Source of the DNA: Bacillus sp. SLBN-46 | Lineage (GTDB): Bacteria > Bacillota > Bacilli > Bacillales > Cytobacillaceae | Reading direction: 5' to 3' | Assembly (NCBI RefSeq): GCF_031453555.1 | Contig: NZ_JAVIZM010000001.1 | Coordinates: 3,727,001-3,791,000, forward strand | DNA length: 64,000 nucleotides | Shown: positions 27,801 through 39,429 of the stretch, piece after piece | Layout of the letters: every line of letters starts with the position of its first letter | Position numbering within the stretch: position 1 is the stretch's first letter | Translations under genes and position numbers: made by a program | Notes under the pieces: generated by a model | Databases searched by the model: none | Told to the model about the DNA's origin: nothing | What the model saw: the letters and a program-made list of their open reading frames with translations, nothing else

Positions 27801-29220
27801 TTGTTGCTGAAAGTCGATGGTGCGGATTTGCAAATGACTCAAAACGGTCAATAATTTCTCCGTCCTTCACTTTTACAGCTGCTAATTCAATAATCGTATC
27901 ATACACAGCTGATAGTCCCGTTGTTTCTACGTCAAACACAACAAATGTATCCTCTGCAAGGAGACGATGTGCATCATTATAAGCAATCGGTACCCCATCA
28001 TCGACCAAATTGACTTCCACACCATATAGAATCTTGATATCGTTTTTCTTACCAGCACCATATGCTTCTGGGAAAGATTGAGCCACTGCATGATCAGTGA
28101 CAGCAATAGCTTTATGTCCCCATTTCGCTGCTTGAGCAACTAAAGCACTTACAGGTGTGACAGCATCCATTTGACTCATAGGTGTATGCAGATGTAATTC
28201 TACCCGTTTCTCATCGTCCGGTGCAGTATCTTTCCGCCCAGCGGGTTTAAATTCATTTATATCATTTCCAATCATGACAAGGTCACGTACAAAGGTATCG
28301 TTTTGAATGCTTCCACGAACCTTAACCCACATTCCCTTTTTCACACGCTGGAACATGGCAGCATCTTCTTTATCTCGAGAAAACATTTTTACCATTAGCG
28401 AACTTGTGTAATCGGTAATCTTAAAGGTTAATAATGAACGGCCACTGCGTAATTCTCTTATTTCAGCATCAAAAATATAACCTTCAACAACTACTCGTCG
28501 TTCTTCATCAACGATATCAATCATGCTGCGAAGATCATTATCATCTTTTATGGTTAGTCCTATGGAAAGCGGACCATTAGGCACATCTCCTGAAGCTTGG
28601 TCTTTTTCTGCATCGCTCTTTTGCATTTCAACCATTGCCAGGAGAGCACGTTCCTGATCTTCTTTTTGTTTTGCCAATAGAAATTTTTCGTATTCTTCAT
28701 TTTTTTCTTCCACTTTTAAATCTGTTTCAATTGAAAACTGCGGAAACCCAAACGATTGCAAAATATCTCCAATTACTGAACCATATTTTCGTTTTAAAGC
28801 TAGACCCTCTGCCTCATTCCTTACCGTAATCGCTAACTTATTTCCGCTAACGATTGGCATTTGTTCATTTAATAGTTTTAAGAGTGGAGGTGAAATTCCA
28901 TCAATTTGTTGGATACAATGACTCCAATACTCTAGTAAAAGTTCTGGTGTACTATCTGGATTTGGTACTTTGATATCATAGGAAATAGTAGCAATATTGG
29001 AAAAGGTTCGTTCCAGCTGAGTGGTGAACCTTAAATAGACATTAAAAGGGAGGATTTTTTCAAATAAGAATTGAAAATGCCACTTCCTTGCTTTCTTTTC
29101 AACCAATAGTCTTTCAATTTGCGCATTTGTAAAATGCACTACTACAGCATCCTCTATTAATTGCAGCTGCTGGAGCAAGAGTTGGAATCGCTCTTTATTG
29201 CCTAGGGCATGTTCGCTCAT
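24895..29220 (-). CDS. polC: DNA polymerase III alpha subunit, PolC type
   Basis: A 1441-aa replicative polymerase of low-GC Gram-positives. Order: N-terminal domains, OB fold (about 225-325), PHP domain ([15 protein letters not shown] near 333), an inserted proofreading exonuclease (VFDVETTGL near 420, NASFDMGF near 505), palm with [10 protein letters not shown] near 960, a zinc site (CPTCK ... CPQCG), fingers, and the beta-clamp motif QLSLF at the C-terminus. The start at 29220 has GGGAGAG upstream; the 5-codon extension has no site. It sits directly after rseP without proS, and has its own extended -10 promoter. Confidence 0.97.
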   Translation of the reverse strand: MSEHALGNKERFQLLLQQLQLIEDAVVVHFTNAQIERLLVEKKARKWHFQFLFEKILPFNVYLRFTTQLERTFSNIATISYDIKVPNPDSTPELLLEYWSHCIQQIDGISPPLLKLLNEQMPIVSGNKLAITVRNEAEGLALKRKYGSVIGDILQSFGFPQFSIETDLKVEEKNEEYEKFLLAKQKEDQERALLAMVEMQKSDAEKDQASGDVPNGPLSIGLTIKDDNDLRSMIDIVDEERRVVVEGYIFDAEIRELRSGRSLLTFKITDYTSSLMVKMFSRDKEDAAMFQRVKKGMWVKVRGSIQNDTFVRDLVMIGNDINEFKPAGRKDTAPDDEKRVELHLHTPMSQMDAVTPVSALVAQAAKWGHKAIAVTDHAVAQSFPEAYGAGKKNDIKILYGVEVNLVDDGVPIAYNDAHRLLAEDTFVVFDVETTGLSAVYDTIIELAAVKVKDGEIIDRFESFANPHHRLSATTINLTGITDDMVQNAPEVEEVLRKFHDWVEDAVLVAHNASFDMGFLNVGYKKIGLEKAKNPVIDTLELGRFLYPELKNHRLNTLAKKFDIELTQHHRAIYDAEATGYLLLKMLKDALEKGIHYHDEFNNNMGKGNAYQRARPYHCTLLAQTEAGLKNLFKLVSIAHIEYFYRVPRLPRSVLQKYREGILVGSGCNKGEVFEGMMQKSPEEVEAFAGFYDYLEVMPKEVNAPLIEMELVRDEKSMEDIIGKIVTLGDKLGIPVVATGNVHYLNENDKIYRKILVNSQGGANPLNRHELPDVHFRTTNEMLDAFAFLGKEKAKEIVVTNTNKIADMIDNIKPIKDDLYTPKIEGADEEMREMSYSMARKIYGDNLPEIVEARLEKELKSIIGHGFAVIYLISHKLVKKSLDDGYLVGSRGSVGSSLVATMTEITEVNPLPPHYVCPTCKHSEFFNDGSVGSGFDLPDKDCPQCGAKYKKDGHDIPFETFLGFKGDKVPDIDLNFSGEYQPRAHNYTKVLFGEEYVYRAGTIGTVADKTAFGYVKAYQQDNNLQLRGAEVERLASGCTGVKRTTGQHPGGIIVIPDYMDVYDFSPIQFPADDRNSEWKTTHFDFHSIHDNVLKLDILGHDDPTVIRMLQDLSGMDPKTIPTDDPEVMKIFSGTESLGVTEQQIMCKTGTLGIPEFGTRFVRQMLEDTKPTTFSELVQISGLSHGTDVWLGNAQELIHNQTCNLSEVIGCRDDIMVYLIYQGLEPSFAFKIMESVRKGKGLSEEMEAEMRRNEVPEWYIDSCKKIKYMFPKAHAAAYVLMAVRIAYFKVHLPLLYYAAYFTVRAEDFDIEAMSRGPEAIRAKIEEINAKGLEASNKEKNLLTVLELALEMTERGFSFQNYDLYKSDASDFIIEGNTLIPPFNSIPGLGTNAAFNIVKARGDGEFLSKEDLQQRGKVSKTILEYLDKQGCLNALPEQNQLSLF

Positions 29221-29275
29221 CGTTCTCTCTCCCATCTATATTAAAATCTCTCTGTCTCTTTATTATTGAATAGTA

Positions 29276-29284
29276 ATTATATCA
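29276..29284 (-). promoter_or_regulatory. polC: Extended -10 promoter of polC
   Basis: TGATATAAT on the minus strand fits the extended -10 (TGnTATAAT), 56 bases upstream of the polC start and downstream of the rseP terminator. No good -35 is present, which an extended -10 can tolerate. Confidence 0.55.
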
Positions 29285-29350
29285 TATGATACAAGATGAT
29301 TCGTCGGATTTCGACAGAAAACTTCATCCATTTTGGGAAAAATGTTTCCG

Positions 29351-29379
29351 AAAAAAATAAGGACCGCAATTCGCGATCC
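29351..29379 (-). terminator. Terminator after rseP
   Basis: GGATCGC/GCGGTCC (one G-U pair), a 7-bp stem followed by TTATTTTTTT on the minus strand, 8 bases after the rseP stop. Confidence 0.85.
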
Positions 29380-29386
29380 CAATTTT

Positions 29387-30649
29387 TTATTTCAAGAAAA
29401 ATCTTTGTATGTCGTTCCACGTGACTACAAGCATTAACAGCATGAGAAGGGCGAATCCGATAAAATGAACCATTCCTTCTTTTTGTCGATCTATCGGCTT
29501 TCCTCTCACTGCTTCAACTGCAAAGAACATCAATCTTCCACCATCGAGGGCAGGAATTGGTAATAAATTCATAATCCCTAAGTTAATGCTTAAAATTCCA
29601 GCCCATTTCATTAAGTAATAAATTCCTGACTTAGCTACTTCAGCAGTCGAATTATATATTCCTACTGGACCTGAAAGGGCATCAATAGAGAATTGGCCTG
29701 TAATCAATTTTCCGAGCATAACAAAAATTTGCTTAGTCCAGAAATAAGTTTCAGTGAAACCAGACTTCACGGCTTGAACAGGTGATTTTTCCACAGGACT
29801 ATAAACACCTATAATTCCCATTTTCTTGCCCTCTACGGTTTTTTCAAGAGGAGTTACTTCAATCTCCTTTTCATTTCCGTCACGAACAATAGAAAAATCA
29901 AGCTCTTCATTCGGATTTTTTCGAATGATTTCAACGACATCGGTCCAGCTGGATATTTCCGAACCATTGATACTCTGAACTAAATCACCTTTTTTTAGAC
30001 CAGCCATCTTGGCTGCCCCATCTGGAGTAATTTCACCCAATTTCGCCTCATTGGAAGGAACACCCTGGAGCAATGCAATAACAATAAATAATATAAAAGC
30101 AAGTACAAAGTTCATCATCGGACCAGCAAATATAGCCATAAACCTTTGACCTAATGTTTTAGAACCAAATTGACGGTCAACCGGAGCGATTTGTGATTCG
30201 ACTCCATTTTCTACAATTACTGAGTTAGGAAGTACTTTAAAAGCGTGCAAGCTTTCATCTTCATCTTCCGGAAATCCCTTTATGACAAGCTCCCGCTCAA
30301 TATCGGCATACTCGACCTCTACAATTCGGCAATGCGGGAATTTTTCTTTATTATTTAAAATAATTTTTGTAACATGATCCTGTTTATCAAACATAAGACC
30401 AATACGATATCCAGGCTTAATTTCTACTACTTCAGGGTCTTCTCCAGCCATTCGGACAAAGCCGCCTATTGGAAGAAGACGAATCGTATAAGTAGTCTCT
30501 CCTTTTTTATGGGAGAACACCTTTGGACCCATACCAATGGCAAATTCGCGACAGAGGATACCTGCCCTTTTTGCAAAAATAAAATGACCTAATTCATGAA
30601 AGAAGACAAGTGCACCAAAAATTACAATAAAGGCAATAACTGTACTCAA
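29387..30649 (-). CDS. rseP: Site-2 zinc protease RseP/RasP
   Basis: A 420-aa membrane protease of regulated intramembrane proteolysis; B. subtilis RasP cleaves anti-sigma factors and leftover signal peptides. The zinc motif HELGH at residues 18-22 lies in the first membrane helix, a PDZ domain covers about 200-270 (GLKKGDLVQSINGSEI), and the third zinc ligand is in NLLPIPALDGGRL near 368. Four membrane segments in total. TTG start with AAGGTGG 9 bases upstream. It follows dxr by 71 bases. Confidence 0.95.
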   Translation of the reverse strand: MSTVIAFIVIFGALVFFHELGHFIFAKRAGILCREFAIGMGPKVFSHKKGETTYTIRLLPIGGFVRMAGEDPEVVEIKPGYRIGLMFDKQDHVTKIILNNKEKFPHCRIVEVEYADIERELVIKGFPEDEDESLHAFKVLPNSVIVENGVESQIAPVDRQFGSKTLGQRFMAIFAGPMMNFVLAFILFIVIALLQGVPSNEAKLGEITPDGAAKMAGLKKGDLVQSINGSEISSWTDVVEIIRKNPNEELDFSIVRDGNEKEIEVTPLEKTVEGKKMGIIGVYSPVEKSPVQAVKSGFTETYFWTKQIFVMLGKLITGQFSIDALSGPVGIYNSTAEVAKSGIYYLMKWAGILSINLGIMNLLPIPALDGGRLMFFAVEAVRGKPIDRQKEGMVHFIGFALLMLLMLVVTWNDIQRFFLK

Positions 30650-30720
30650 ATTTTAAAACCACCTTTTTTAAGGATAGGGGGTGAATCACTTAACTTTGAT
30701 TACTGTCACTTCCGCTTTCC

Positions 30721-31863
30721 TTACAGAAGAGATTGTACATACTGTCTAGTTTCTTGATCTACCTCTTGTATTACGCTCAGGCTAGGATGTTGGATGGTTT
30801 GATGCGTGCTTAATGCCTTTTCAATTAAGTCTTCAATTTGCAGGAAACGAATCTTCCCTTCTAAAAAGGCTGCTACTGCCGCTTCATTAGCCGCATTTAA
30901 GACTGTTGGCATTGTTCCGCCTTCTTTACCAGCTATATAAGCAAAGTTCAGACAGCGAAATCTCTCAATATCCATTTCCTGAAAATGTAATCTCCCAATT
31001 TGAGCTAGATTCAATCGATTTGCCGATGCTAGCGGCAATCGGTCAGGATATGTGAGTGCATATTGAATAGGTACTCTCATATCTGGTGTTCCAAGCTGTG
31101 CAATAATACTTGAATCATGGAATTCCACCATTGAATGGATGATACTTTCCTTATGAAGAAGAACATCTATTTTATCATAAGGAATATCAAACAGCCAGTG
31201 TGCCTCAATGACTTCCAACCCTTTATTCATCATGGTAGCTGAATCAATTGTAATTTTTGCTCCCATTGACCAATTCGGATGGTTTAACGCCTCTTGAACC
31301 GTCACATTTTCTAACTCATTTCTTGAACGGTCACGGAAACTGCCACCTGATGCAGTAAGAATCAATCTTTCAATATTTTTCGCCTTTTCCCCCTGGAGAG
31401 CTTGGAAAATTGCGGAGTGTTCACTGTCAACTGGAAGAAGTGTTACATGATTTCGTTTGGCTGCATCCATCACTAAATGCCCAGCCGTAACGAGCGTTTC
31501 TTTATTTGCAATTGCAATGATTTTTCCACATTCAATCGCTTGTAATGTTGGATTTAAACCAACACTTCCTAGCACGGCATTCACTAGAATATCCGCCTTT
31601 TCATAAACTGCTGTTTCAATTAAACCCTCCGGACCAAACGTAAATTTGGTCTGTGGGAATTCTGTTTTTAATGTTATATAATCACTTTTGTTTTGTACAG
31701 AAACAAGCTCTGGCTGAAATTCACTTATCATTTTTCTTGCTAGTTCAATATTTTTCCCTATAGAAAAGGAAGCTAGTTTAAATTCTGTTGGGTGCTCACG
31801 AATCACATCGAGGGTCTGTGTGCCTATCGACCCTGTAGCTCCCAATAAGCTAATTGTTTTCAA
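30721..31863 (-). CDS. dxr: 1-deoxy-D-xylulose 5-phosphate reductoisomerase
   Basis: A 380-aa NADPH enzyme, the committed step of the MEP isoprenoid pathway, supplying UppS two genes upstream. Seen: [22 protein letters not shown] at the N-terminus, [12 protein letters not shown] metal region near 147, [10 protein letters not shown] near 182, and [23 protein letters not shown] near 205. I chose the TTG at 31863 because GGAG is 9 bases upstream; the TTG at 31872 abuts the ribosome site. It lies 33 bases after cdsA. Confidence 0.95.
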   Translation of the reverse strand: MKTISLLGATGSIGTQTLDVIREHPTEFKLASFSIGKNIELARKMISEFQPELVSVQNKSDYITLKTEFPQTKFTFGPEGLIETAVYEKADILVNAVLGSVGLNPTLQAIECGKIIAIANKETLVTAGHLVMDAAKRNHVTLLPVDSEHSAIFQALQGEKAKNIERLILTASGGSFRDRSRNELENVTVQEALNHPNWSMGAKITIDSATMMNKGLEVIEAHWLFDIPYDKIDVLLHKESIIHSMVEFHDSSIIAQLGTPDMRVPIQYALTYPDRLPLASANRLNLAQIGRLHFQEMDIERFRCLNFAYIAGKEGGTMPTVLNAANEAAVAAFLEGKIRFLQIEDLIEKALSTHQTIQHPSLSVIQEVDQETRQYVQSLL

Positions 31864-31896
31864 TAATGTCAACTCCTAAAGATAAAACGCATGCGC

Positions 31897-32682
31897 CTAA
31901 GACCAAAGATGGAAAAAGTGCAATAACGGCCAAACAAATAGTAGGCTATCAAACCGGTCAAGAATACCGCCATGACCAGGTAATATATTTCCTGAGTCTT
32001 TCACATTAAAATGACGCTTAAATGCAGATTCAACCAAATCGCCAATTTGTCCAAAAACCGACAGGGCGACCGTTATTCCAATTAAAGATGCATGTATATC
32101 AGTAAACAGCACAAACAGAACAGATACGATGACTGCACATAGTACACCGCCTATTGAGCCTTCAACCGTTTTATTAGGGCTAATTTCAGGCCAAAGCTTC
32201 CTCTTACCCATCGCTTTCCCTATAAAGTAGGCACCTGAATCAGTTGCCCAAATCATAAATAAGGAATACAAAATAAAAACAAGGCCACCCTCTTGTCTTG
32301 TCTCAAAGAAGAAGTAAAAACCAATTCCTACATAAAGAGCAGAGAGTATGGAGAAGGATACATCCTCAAATGTAAAACGGTTTTTCGTAATCACAGTATA
32401 GGTTAACAATAAAAGAATTAACGCAATGCCTATTTCTGTTTTTGAGTAATAAAAGGTTTGTATCACTTCGGAATATTCCTCTGGAAAGAGAAGTACCCAA
32501 AGAAATAAGACTGAAAGAAATCCATGAACAGAAAAAATCGTTATATTCTTCATTTTTAACAGCTCGTACAAACCAATCGTCGCTAAAAAATAGGTTAATA
32601 ATACAAGTGGAAACCCACCATAATAAACAATGGGCAAAAATAATGCCGCAGCAATGACTCCTGTAATAATTCTTTGCTTCAT
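31897..32682 (-). CDS. cdsA: Phosphatidate cytidylyltransferase
   Basis: A 261-aa integral membrane enzyme that converts phosphatidic acid and CTP into CDP-diacylglycerol, the branch point for phospholipids. About seven or eight hydrophobic helices are visible. The CdsA signature lies near the C-terminus: SPNKTVEGSIGG near 168, then SAFKRHFNVKDSGNILPGHGGILDRFDSL near 215. It follows uppS by 13 bases and precedes dxr, the usual Firmicute order. RBS GAGGTG before the ATG. Confidence 0.95.
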   Translation of the reverse strand: MKQRIITGVIAAALFLPIVYYGGFPLVLLTYFLATIGLYELLKMKNITIFSVHGFLSVLFLWVLLFPEEYSEVIQTFYYSKTEIGIALILLLLTYTVITKNRFTFEDVSFSILSALYVGIGFYFFFETRQEGGLVFILYSLFMIWATDSGAYFIGKAMGKRKLWPEISPNKTVEGSIGGVLCAVIVSVLFVLFTDIHASLIGITVALSVFGQIGDLVESAFKRHFNVKDSGNILPGHGGILDRFDSLLFVWPLLHFFHLWS

Positions 32683-32695
32683 CTAATAGTTCACC

Positions 32696-33475
32696 TCATA
32701 ATATTCCGCCAAACCTGCGCTGCCTCTTTTGAAAGACTTCAATTGCCTCAAGTAAATGATTCTCACTAAAATCAGGCCATAAAACATCCGTAAACCAAAA
32801 CTCCGAGTAGGCCAATTGCCAAAGCATGAAATTACTTAAACGAATTTCCCCACTCGTTCTAATCAATAGGTCCGGATCTTTAAATTCAGAGGTCATAAGG
32901 TAGGAAGAAAAAACATCTTCATTAAGATCAGTCTCATTCAGTATGCCATTTTTACTATCATTTAAGACCTGCTTAACTGCATCTATAATCTCAGCCCGGC
33001 TACCATAGTTCAGCGCAAAGTTTAATACTAGTCCATTATTATCTTTCGTTTCTTCTATAGCTTTTTCAATTGCATGTAGTGTATGTACAGGAAGCTGATT
33101 TTTATATCCAATCATTTTCACTTGAACATTATTTTCAACCAGTTCGGGGAGAAAGGTACCTAAAAATTCTTCTGGCAGACGCATGATATATTCCACTTCA
33201 TTTTTAGGGCGTTTCCAATTTTCAGTCGAAAACGCATATAATGTAAGTGCCTTAATTCCAAGTTTATTTGCCAGCATAGTAGTTTTACGAACCACTTTCA
33301 TCCCTTCATGATGACCGGCAATACGTGGCAAGGCCCTCTTCTTAGCCCAGCGCCCATTACCATCCATGATTATTGCAACATGCTCAGGTATAGGTTGTTT
33401 TTTTAATTCTTCAATGTTATCTCGGAGTGTGGAAGAGTGTTCTTGCTTCTTCCCAAGCCTAAATTTATTAAACAT
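32696..33475 (-). CDS. uppS: Undecaprenyl diphosphate synthase
   Basis: A 259-aa cis-prenyltransferase that makes the C55 lipid carrier for cell wall synthesis. The catalytic motif HVAIIMDGNGRWAKKR starts near residue 33, followed by GHHEGMK, TLYAFSTENWKRP, and the C-terminal DLLIRTSGEIRLSNFMLWQ. The start ATG at 33475 has GAGGAG 7 bases upstream; the upstream TTG at 33490 is the ribosome-site region itself. It opens the uppS-cdsA-dxr-rseP group after the frr terminator. Confidence 0.96.
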   Translation of the reverse strand: MFNKFRLGKKQEHSSTLRDNIEELKKQPIPEHVAIIMDGNGRWAKKRALPRIAGHHEGMKVVRKTTMLANKLGIKALTLYAFSTENWKRPKNEVEYIMRLPEEFLGTFLPELVENNVQVKMIGYKNQLPVHTLHAIEKAIEETKDNNGLVLNFALNYGSRAEIIDAVKQVLNDSKNGILNETDLNEDVFSSYLMTSEFKDPDLLIRTSGEIRLSNFMLWQLAYSEFWFTDVLWPDFSENHLLEAIEVFQKRQRRFGGIL

Positions 33476-33673
33476 AGCACTGCTCCTCAATTAATTAATC
33501 ATTGCCTCCGATTGTTTATGTAAAGGGTAAACAAGGTTACATGCTTTTATCATACCAAAAAAGCAGGAAGATATCTCTAATAAATAACTTATGTAAAATA
33601 AAAGGAATTAAGAATAATGTTCAGAAAACATTCTCGGGTAATCTTATTTAATAAAAATACCCCTAAAATAGTG

Positions 33674-33697
33674 AAAAAAACCCCCTAAATAGAGGGT
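33674..33697 (-). terminator. Terminator after frr
   Basis: ACCCTC/GGGGGT (one G-U pair), a 6-bp stem, then seven T on the minus strand, 13 bases after the frr stop. Confidence 0.85.
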
Positions 33698-33709
33698 CTT
33701 CACACTCAA

Positions 33710-34267
33710 TTACACTTCTAGGATTTCTTTTTCTTTATCTTTCGTGATTTGATCGATTTTTTGAATGAATTCATCTGTAAGTTTTTGCATATCGTCGGAA
33801 TACCCGCGAAGCGCATCTTCAGTTATTTCTCCATTCTTTTCAAGCTTCTTCAAGTCATCGTTTCCATCACGACGGATGTTACGAATTGCAACTTTTGCTT
33901 CTTCTGATTCTTTTTTCACTACTTTTACAAGCTCTTTACGGCGTTCTTCTGTCAACTGCGGGATAGCAATACGAATAATTGACCCATCGTTTGATGGATT
34001 TAAACCTAAGTCAGATTTAAGGATTGCTTTTTCAATATCACCGAGAATTGATTTATCATAGGGTTGAATAACAAGTAGTCTAGCTTCTGGAGTAGAGATA
34101 CCAGCCACTTGATTGACAGGCGTTGGCGCACCATAATAATCAACAGTAATGCGATCGAGCAAGGATGCACTTGCTCTTCCAGCACGGATACTAGCAAGCT
34201 CACGTGTATAAGATTGAATCGCTTTTGTCATACGATCCTTAGTACCAGCAATAACTTGTTTCGGCAT
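33710..34267 (-). CDS. frr: Ribosome recycling factor
   Basis: A 185-aa factor that splits post-termination ribosomes together with EF-G. The long helical bundle is visible ([65 protein letters not shown]). It starts right after the pyrH stop, with RBS TAGGGGG. It belongs to the rpsB-tsf-pyrH-frr group, the universal Firmicute order. Confidence 0.97.
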   Translation of the reverse strand: MPKQVIAGTKDRMTKAIQSYTRELASIRAGRASASLLDRITVDYYGAPTPVNQVAGISTPEARLLVIQPYDKSILGDIEKAILKSDLGLNPSNDGSIIRIAIPQLTEERRKELVKVVKKESEEAKVAIRNIRRDGNDDLKKLEKNGEITEDALRGYSDDMQKLTDEFIQKIDQITKDKEKEILEV

Positions 34268-34993
34268 TTAATTTTTCCCCCTAACAACAGTTCCAATTTT
34301 TTCACCCATAACGGCTTTTTTAATATTGCCTTGTTCCATAATTGAGAAAACAATAAGTGGGATATCATTATCCATACATAATGAAGAAGCAGTTGAATCC
34401 ATAACCGCTAATCCTTCCTTTAATACATCCAGGAATGAAAGATCTTCATATTTAGTTGCATTTGCATCAATACGTGGATCTGCTGAATACACACCATCCA
34501 CATTATTTTTAGCCATCAAAATTACTTCAGCATCAATTTCAGCTGCTCTTAACGCCGCAGTTGTATCTGTAGAGAAGTATGGGTTTCCTGTTCCAGCTGC
34601 AAAAATAACCACACGCTTCTTTTCTAAATGCCTAATCGCACGACGTCTAATGTATGGTTCTGCAACCTGACGCATTTCAATGGAGGTCTGAACCCTTGAC
34701 TCAATCCCTAAATTCTCCAAGCTGTCTTGCAAAGCTAATGAGTTCATAACGGTCGCAAGCATACCCATATAATCAGCATTAGCTCGATCCATACCCATTT
34801 CACTGCCGATTTTCCCACGCCAAATGTTACCTCCGCCTACGACGACGGCTACCTCCACTCCAAGCTCAGCTATTTCTTTTACTTGGATGGCAATCGATTT
34901 GATTACAGAAGGTTTAATACCAAAGCTAGATTCACCAGCAAGTGCTTCTCCGCTCAATTTTAAAACTACGCGTTTGTACTTAGGACCGCTCAT
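34268..34993 (-). CDS. pyrH: UMP kinase
   Basis: A 241-aa hexameric UMP kinase of the amino-acid-kinase fold, giving UDP for pyrimidine nucleotides. Motifs: [15 protein letters not shown] at the N-terminus, [10 protein letters not shown] near 53, and [16 protein letters not shown] near 130. I place the start at 34993 since GGAGG is 5 bases upstream and the product matches family length; the ORF could extend 12 codons upstream without a ribosome site. frr follows with no gap. A tsf terminator stands upstream. Confidence 0.96.
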   Translation of the reverse strand: MSGPKYKRVVLKLSGEALAGESSFGIKPSVIKSIAIQVKEIAELGVEVAVVVGGGNIWRGKIGSEMGMDRANADYMGMLATVMNSLALQDSLENLGIESRVQTSIEMRQVAEPYIRRRAIRHLEKKRVVIFAAGTGNPYFSTDTTAALRAAEIDAEVILMAKNNVDGVYSADPRIDANATKYEDLSFLDVLKEGLAVMDSTASSLCMDNDIPLIVFSIMEQGNIKKAVMGEKIGTVVRGKN

Positions 34994-35064
34994 ATAAACC
35001 TCCATATGTAAATTTGAAAGCACTAGCACTACAGTCAGCGCTTTGCTAACAATATTTTTTCTTG

Positions 35065-35094
35065 AAAAATAGGGAACACATCGTGTCCCCTATT
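35065..35094 (-). terminator. Terminator after tsf
   Basis: AATAGGGGACAC/GTGTTCCCTATT, a 12-bp stem (one G-U pair) with a 3-base loop, ending in TTTTTC on the minus strand, 60 bases past the tsf stop. Confidence 0.88.
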
Positions 35095-35153
35095 CAAACT
35101 TATTTCAGTAACATTCCCTTAAAGCTTATGTTTTTAAACAAGAGAATATTTGA

Positions 35154-36038
35154 CTATTGTTTATTTACTTGGTTCATAACTTCTTCAGCGAAGTTATCTT
35201 CACGCTTCTCAATACCTTCTCCAACCTCGTAACGAACGAATTCACGAAGAGTTGCACCCTTAGATTCAACAAATTGACGAACCTTTTGGTCAGGGTTTTT
35301 AACGAAAGTTTGGTCAAGTACACAAACATCTTCAAAGTACTTTCCAAGACGGCCTTCAACCATTTTCGCAACGATATTTTCAGGCTTACCTTCGTTAAGA
35401 GCTTGTTGAGTTAATACTTGACGCTCACGCTCAACTTCTTCTTGTGATACTTGGTCACGTGATACGTATTTTGGTTTTAATGCAGCGATGTGCATAGAAA
35501 TATCTTTTGCAGCATCTGCATCAGTAGTACCTTCAAGAACTGTTAAAACGCTGATACGTCCACCCATGTGTAGGTAAGCACCAAAAGCATCGTTATCAGT
35601 TTTAGAAACTACTGCAAAGCGACGAAGAGAAAGTTTTTCACCAATTTTAGCGATTGCAGCATTGATGTGATCTGCTACAGTTGCACCGTTTTCCATTGTT
35701 TGAGTAGCTGCTTCTTCAACAGTTGCAGGTTTGTTTTTAAGAAGGTGTTCAGCAATTTCCTTAACAAGTGCTTGGAATGCTTCATTTTTTGCAACGAAGT
35801 CTGTTTCAGAGTTTACTTCAAGAATTACAGCCTCATTACCATCTACAAGGATAGAAGTTAAACCTTCTGCAGCAATACGGTCAGCTTTGTTTGCAGCTTT
35901 TGCAATTCCTTTCTCACGTAAGAAATCAATTGCTTTTTCCATATCACCATCTGTTTCTGTTAACGCTTTTTTACAATCCATCATACCTGCGCCAGTTTTT
36001 TCACGTAGTTCTTTTACCATTTGAGCAGTAACTGCCAT
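35154..36038 (-). CDS. tsf: Elongation factor Ts
   Basis: A 294-aa exchange factor that reloads EF-Tu with GTP. Signature: [38 protein letters not shown] at the N-terminus (UBA domain), then [16 protein letters not shown] near 75. RBS AAAGGAGG before the ATG. A strong rpsB terminator and a leader with a 9-bp hairpin (36077-36102) lie upstream, so part of its expression likely comes through read-through from rpsB. Confidence 0.98.
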   Translation of the reverse strand: MAVTAQMVKELREKTGAGMMDCKKALTETDGDMEKAIDFLREKGIAKAANKADRIAAEGLTSILVDGNEAVILEVNSETDFVAKNEAFQALVKEIAEHLLKNKPATVEEAATQTMENGATVADHINAAIAKIGEKLSLRRFAVVSKTDNDAFGAYLHMGGRISVLTVLEGTTDADAAKDISMHIAALKPKYVSRDQVSQEEVERERQVLTQQALNEGKPENIVAKMVEGRLGKYFEDVCVLDQTFVKNPDQKVRQFVESKGATLREFVRYEVGEGIEKREDNFAEEVMNQVNKQ

Positions 36039-36076
36039 AATTAACTTCCTCCTTTAAATACTATGTACTATATTCA

Positions 36077-36102
36077 TATCTTAGCCATTGTTAGCTAAGA
36101 TA
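36077..36102 (-). promoter_or_regulatory. Hairpin in the tsf leader
   Basis: TATCTTAGC/GCTAAGATA, a perfect 9-bp stem with an 8-base loop, 39-64 bases upstream of the tsf start codon. No T-run follows. It may stabilise or regulate the tsf message; function unknown. Confidence 0.4.
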
Positions 36103-36156
36103 AACATTCTTTCACTACTGTACTTTTGTTCAGTACTAAAATAGCGGGCTTTCTTT

Positions 36157-36196
36157 AAAAAAAGGTGATAAAGGGTGCTCCCTCTTATCACCTTTT
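36157..36196 (-). terminator. Terminator after rpsB
   Basis: AAGGTGATAA/TTATCACCTT, a 10-bp perfect stem enclosing a short GGG/CCC stem, followed by a long T-run on the minus strand. It lies about 22 bases after the rpsB stop. Confidence 0.9.
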
Positions 36197-36217
36197 TATT
36201 TTTAAGCACTTAATTAA

Positions 36218-36979
<762 letters not shown>

Positions 36980-37032
36980 TCAACAGCACCATCTGTTTAA
37001 ATCAACGAGCGTGTGTATTAACACCATGAAAT

Positions 37033-37061
37033 AATATAGCACATGTACAAATAACAATCAA
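37033..37061 (-). promoter_or_regulatory. rpsB: SigA promoter of rpsB
   Basis: TTGATT at 37061-37056, a 17-base spacer and TATATT at 37038-37033, just downstream of the codY terminator. It would give a leader of roughly 110 bases before rpsB. Confidence 0.75.
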
Positions 37062-37070
37062 GTATACTTT

Positions 37071-37103
37071 TAAAAAAAAATCTCCAGGCGCACCTGGAGA
37101 TTT
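37071..37103 (-). terminator. Terminator after codY
   Basis: AAATCTCCAGG/CCTGGAGATTT, an 11-bp stem with a 4-base loop followed by ten T on the minus strand, 6 bases past the codY stop. Confidence 0.93.
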
Positions 37104-37108
37104 ACTTT

Positions 37109-37888
37109 TTAGTTAGATCTTAATTTATCAAGTTCTACGAGGAACTTATCATTTAAGACTTTGATATACGTACCTTTCATTCCAAGGGAACGAGATTCAA
37201 TTACCCCTGCACTTTCAAGCTTTCTTAGAGCATTTACGATAACAGAACGAGTAATACCAACGCGGTCAGCAATTTTCGATGCAACAAGCAAGCCTTCAGA
37301 ACCATTAAGTTCTTCAAAAATATGTTCAATTGCTTCAAGTTCACTATATGATAATGAACTAATAGCCATTTGAACGACAGCTTTGCTTCTAGCCTCTTCT
37401 TCAATCTCTTCTGACTTTTCACGTAAAATCTCCATACCTACTACAGTCGCACCATATTCACCAAGGATTAGGTCATCATCATGGAACTTCTCTTGCAATC
37501 TTGCAAGGATTAATGTACCAAGACGTTCTCCCCCACCGATAATTGGAACGATTGTTGTTAAACCTTCACGGAATAAATCTCTATTTTCTACAGGAAAAGC
37601 GGTATATTGACTTTCAATATCCAAGTTTGAAGAAGTTTCTTGAATATTGAATAAGCCTTTTGTATACTCCTCAGGAAATTGACGATCTTCGAACATTTTC
37701 TTCATTCTCTCGTTTTCAATTTGTTGATAAATTGAAAACCCAAGAAGTTTTCCACGACGGCTTACAATGTAAACATTCGCTTCAATCGTTTCACTTAATG
37801 TCTCAGACATTTCCTTAAAGTTTACCGGTTTTCCTGCTGCTTTTTGTAATAATACGTTAATCCGTCTAGTTTTTGTAAGTAAATCCAT
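37109..37888 (-). CDS. codY: Global nutrient regulator CodY
   Basis: A 259-aa repressor that senses branched-chain amino acids and GTP and controls stationary-phase metabolism. The N-terminal GAF domain (1-155) and a C-terminal winged helix ([32 protein letters not shown] near 205-236) are complete. It ends the xerC-hslV-hslU-codY operon, equal to codVWXY of B. subtilis. RBS AGGAGG before the ATG. I see no clear match to the CodY box before its own gene. Confidence 0.98.
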   Translation of the reverse strand: MDLLTKTRRINVLLQKAAGKPVNFKEMSETLSETIEANVYIVSRRGKLLGFSIYQQIENERMKKMFEDRQFPEEYTKGLFNIQETSSNLDIESQYTAFPVENRDLFREGLTTIVPIIGGGERLGTLILARLQEKFHDDDLILGEYGATVVGMEILREKSEEIEEEARSKAVVQMAISSLSYSELEAIEHIFEELNGSEGLLVASKIADRVGITRSVIVNALRKLESAGVIESRSLGMKGTYIKVLNDKFLVELDKLRSN

Positions 37889-38001
37889 CTGTTTCTTCCT
37901 CCTAATTGACTACAACCATTATAAAATTTTTAAATGTAACTATTTTGACGTAATAGGTATATAAAGAATGAGAATTTTGCCAATCGACAATCTAGACATT
38001 C

Positions 38002-39411
38002 CTATAGGATAAATTGACTTAAGTCTTTGTTTTTGGAGATTGCTCCAAGTTTCTCGTCCACATATTGTGGTGTGATGGTGATTTTGTCCATCGTGATATC
38101 TGGCGCTTCAAAAGATAAATCTTCTAAAAGCTTTTCTAAGATTGTATGAAGTCGTCTCGCACCAATATTGTCGGTATTTTGATTCACATCAAAGGCTACT
38201 TCTGCAATTCTACGAATAGCATCGTCAGAAAATTCAATTTGTATACCTTCTGTTTCCAATAAAGCTTGATATTGCTTAATTAAAGCATTATCAGGTTCGA
38301 TTAAAATCCTAAAGAAGTCATCTACAGTAAGCTTTGTGAGTTCCACACGAATTGGAAAACGCCCTTGAAGTTCAGGAATTAAATCGGACGGCTTAGCCAT
38401 GTGAAATGCCCCTGCAGCTATGAATAAAACATGATCGGTTTTAATGGAACCATATTTGGTTACAACTGTTGAACCTTCAACCACTGGCAGAATATCTCGT
38501 TGAACTCCCTCTCTTGATACATCTGCTGAGGAACCACCTGAATTCTTGCTGGCTATTTTATCAATTTCATCAATGAAAATAATGCCAGTCTGTTCAGCAC
38601 GATAAATAGCTTCAGATGTTACTTCATCCATATCTATCAGCTTGGAGGCTTCTTCATTAGTTAAAACCTTCCTGGCTTCCCGAACAGTTAGTTTCCTTTT
38701 CTTGCGCTTTTTAGGCATAAAGTTGCTAAGTGCATCTTGCATATTCATACCCATTTGTTCAATACCTGAACCTTGAAGCATATCAAACATTGACGGCGCT
38801 TGTTCCTCAACTTCTACAGTAACCATTTCATCCTCTAATTGACCTAGTGCCAATTTCTCTTTGACGATTTTCCGTTTTTCCTGAACAGAATAATCTTCTT
38901 GAGGTGCCTCCTGTTCAGAAGAGGAATTTCCTCCACCAAATAACATTTCGAGCGGATTTTTATAGTTGGTTGATTTTTTTGCTGAAGGAACGAGTAAATC
39001 AACAAGCCTGCTGTTAGCATTTTCTTCGGCACGTTCTTTCACACTTTGCATTCGATCTTCTTTAACTAATCGAACGGATGTTTCAGCCAAATCTCTTACC
39101 ATTGATTCTACGTCACGGCCAACATAACCAACTTCAGTGAATTTAGTTGCTTCAACCTTAATAAATGGTGCACCAACTAGCTTTGCAATCCTCCGGGCAA
39201 TCTCTGTTTTCCCAACACCCGTAGGTCCAATCATTAAAATATTTTTAGGAATGACCTCATCCCGAATCTTGTCATTCAATAAACCTCTTCTATAGCGATT
39301 TCTAAGAGCGACAGCAACTGCTTTCTTTGCATCTTTCTGTCCAATAATATATTGATCAAGTCTTTCGACGATTTGGCGGGGGGTTAAATTATTGGTATTA
39401 GTTTTTCCCAT
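38002..39411 (-). CDS. hslU: HslU (ClpY) ATPase
   Basis: A 469-aa AAA+ unfoldase partner of HslV. Walker [14 protein letters not shown] near residue 57, the I domain (about 110-245), Walker [12 protein letters not shown] near 273, sensor motifs and a C-terminal tail (LSQFIL) that docks into HslV. RBS AGGAG before the ATG. It follows hslV by 18 bases. Confidence 0.97.
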   Translation of the reverse strand: MGKTNTNNLTPRQIVERLDQYIIGQKDAKKAVAVALRNRYRRGLLNDKIRDEVIPKNILMIGPTGVGKTEIARRIAKLVGAPFIKVEATKFTEVGYVGRDVESMVRDLAETSVRLVKEDRMQSVKERAEENANSRLVDLLVPSAKKSTNYKNPLEMLFGGGNSSSEQEAPQEDYSVQEKRKIVKEKLALGQLEDEMVTVEVEEQAPSMFDMLQGSGIEQMGMNMQDALSNFMPKKRKKRKLTVREARKVLTNEEASKLIDMDEVTSEAIYRAEQTGIIFIDEIDKIASKNSGGSSADVSREGVQRDILPVVEGSTVVTKYGSIKTDHVLFIAAGAFHMAKPSDLIPELQGRFPIRVELTKLTVDDFFRILIEPDNALIKQYQALLETEGIQIEFSDDAIRRIAEVAFDVNQNTDNIGARRLHTILEKLLEDLSFEAPDITMDKITITPQYVDEKLGAISKNKDLSQFIL

Positions 39412-39429
39412 TCTTCAGTCTCCTTCCCG

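Noticed and set aside
37889..38001. CodY box in front of codY
   Set aside because: No sequence close to AATTTTCWGAAAATT; only short AT-rich partial matches.
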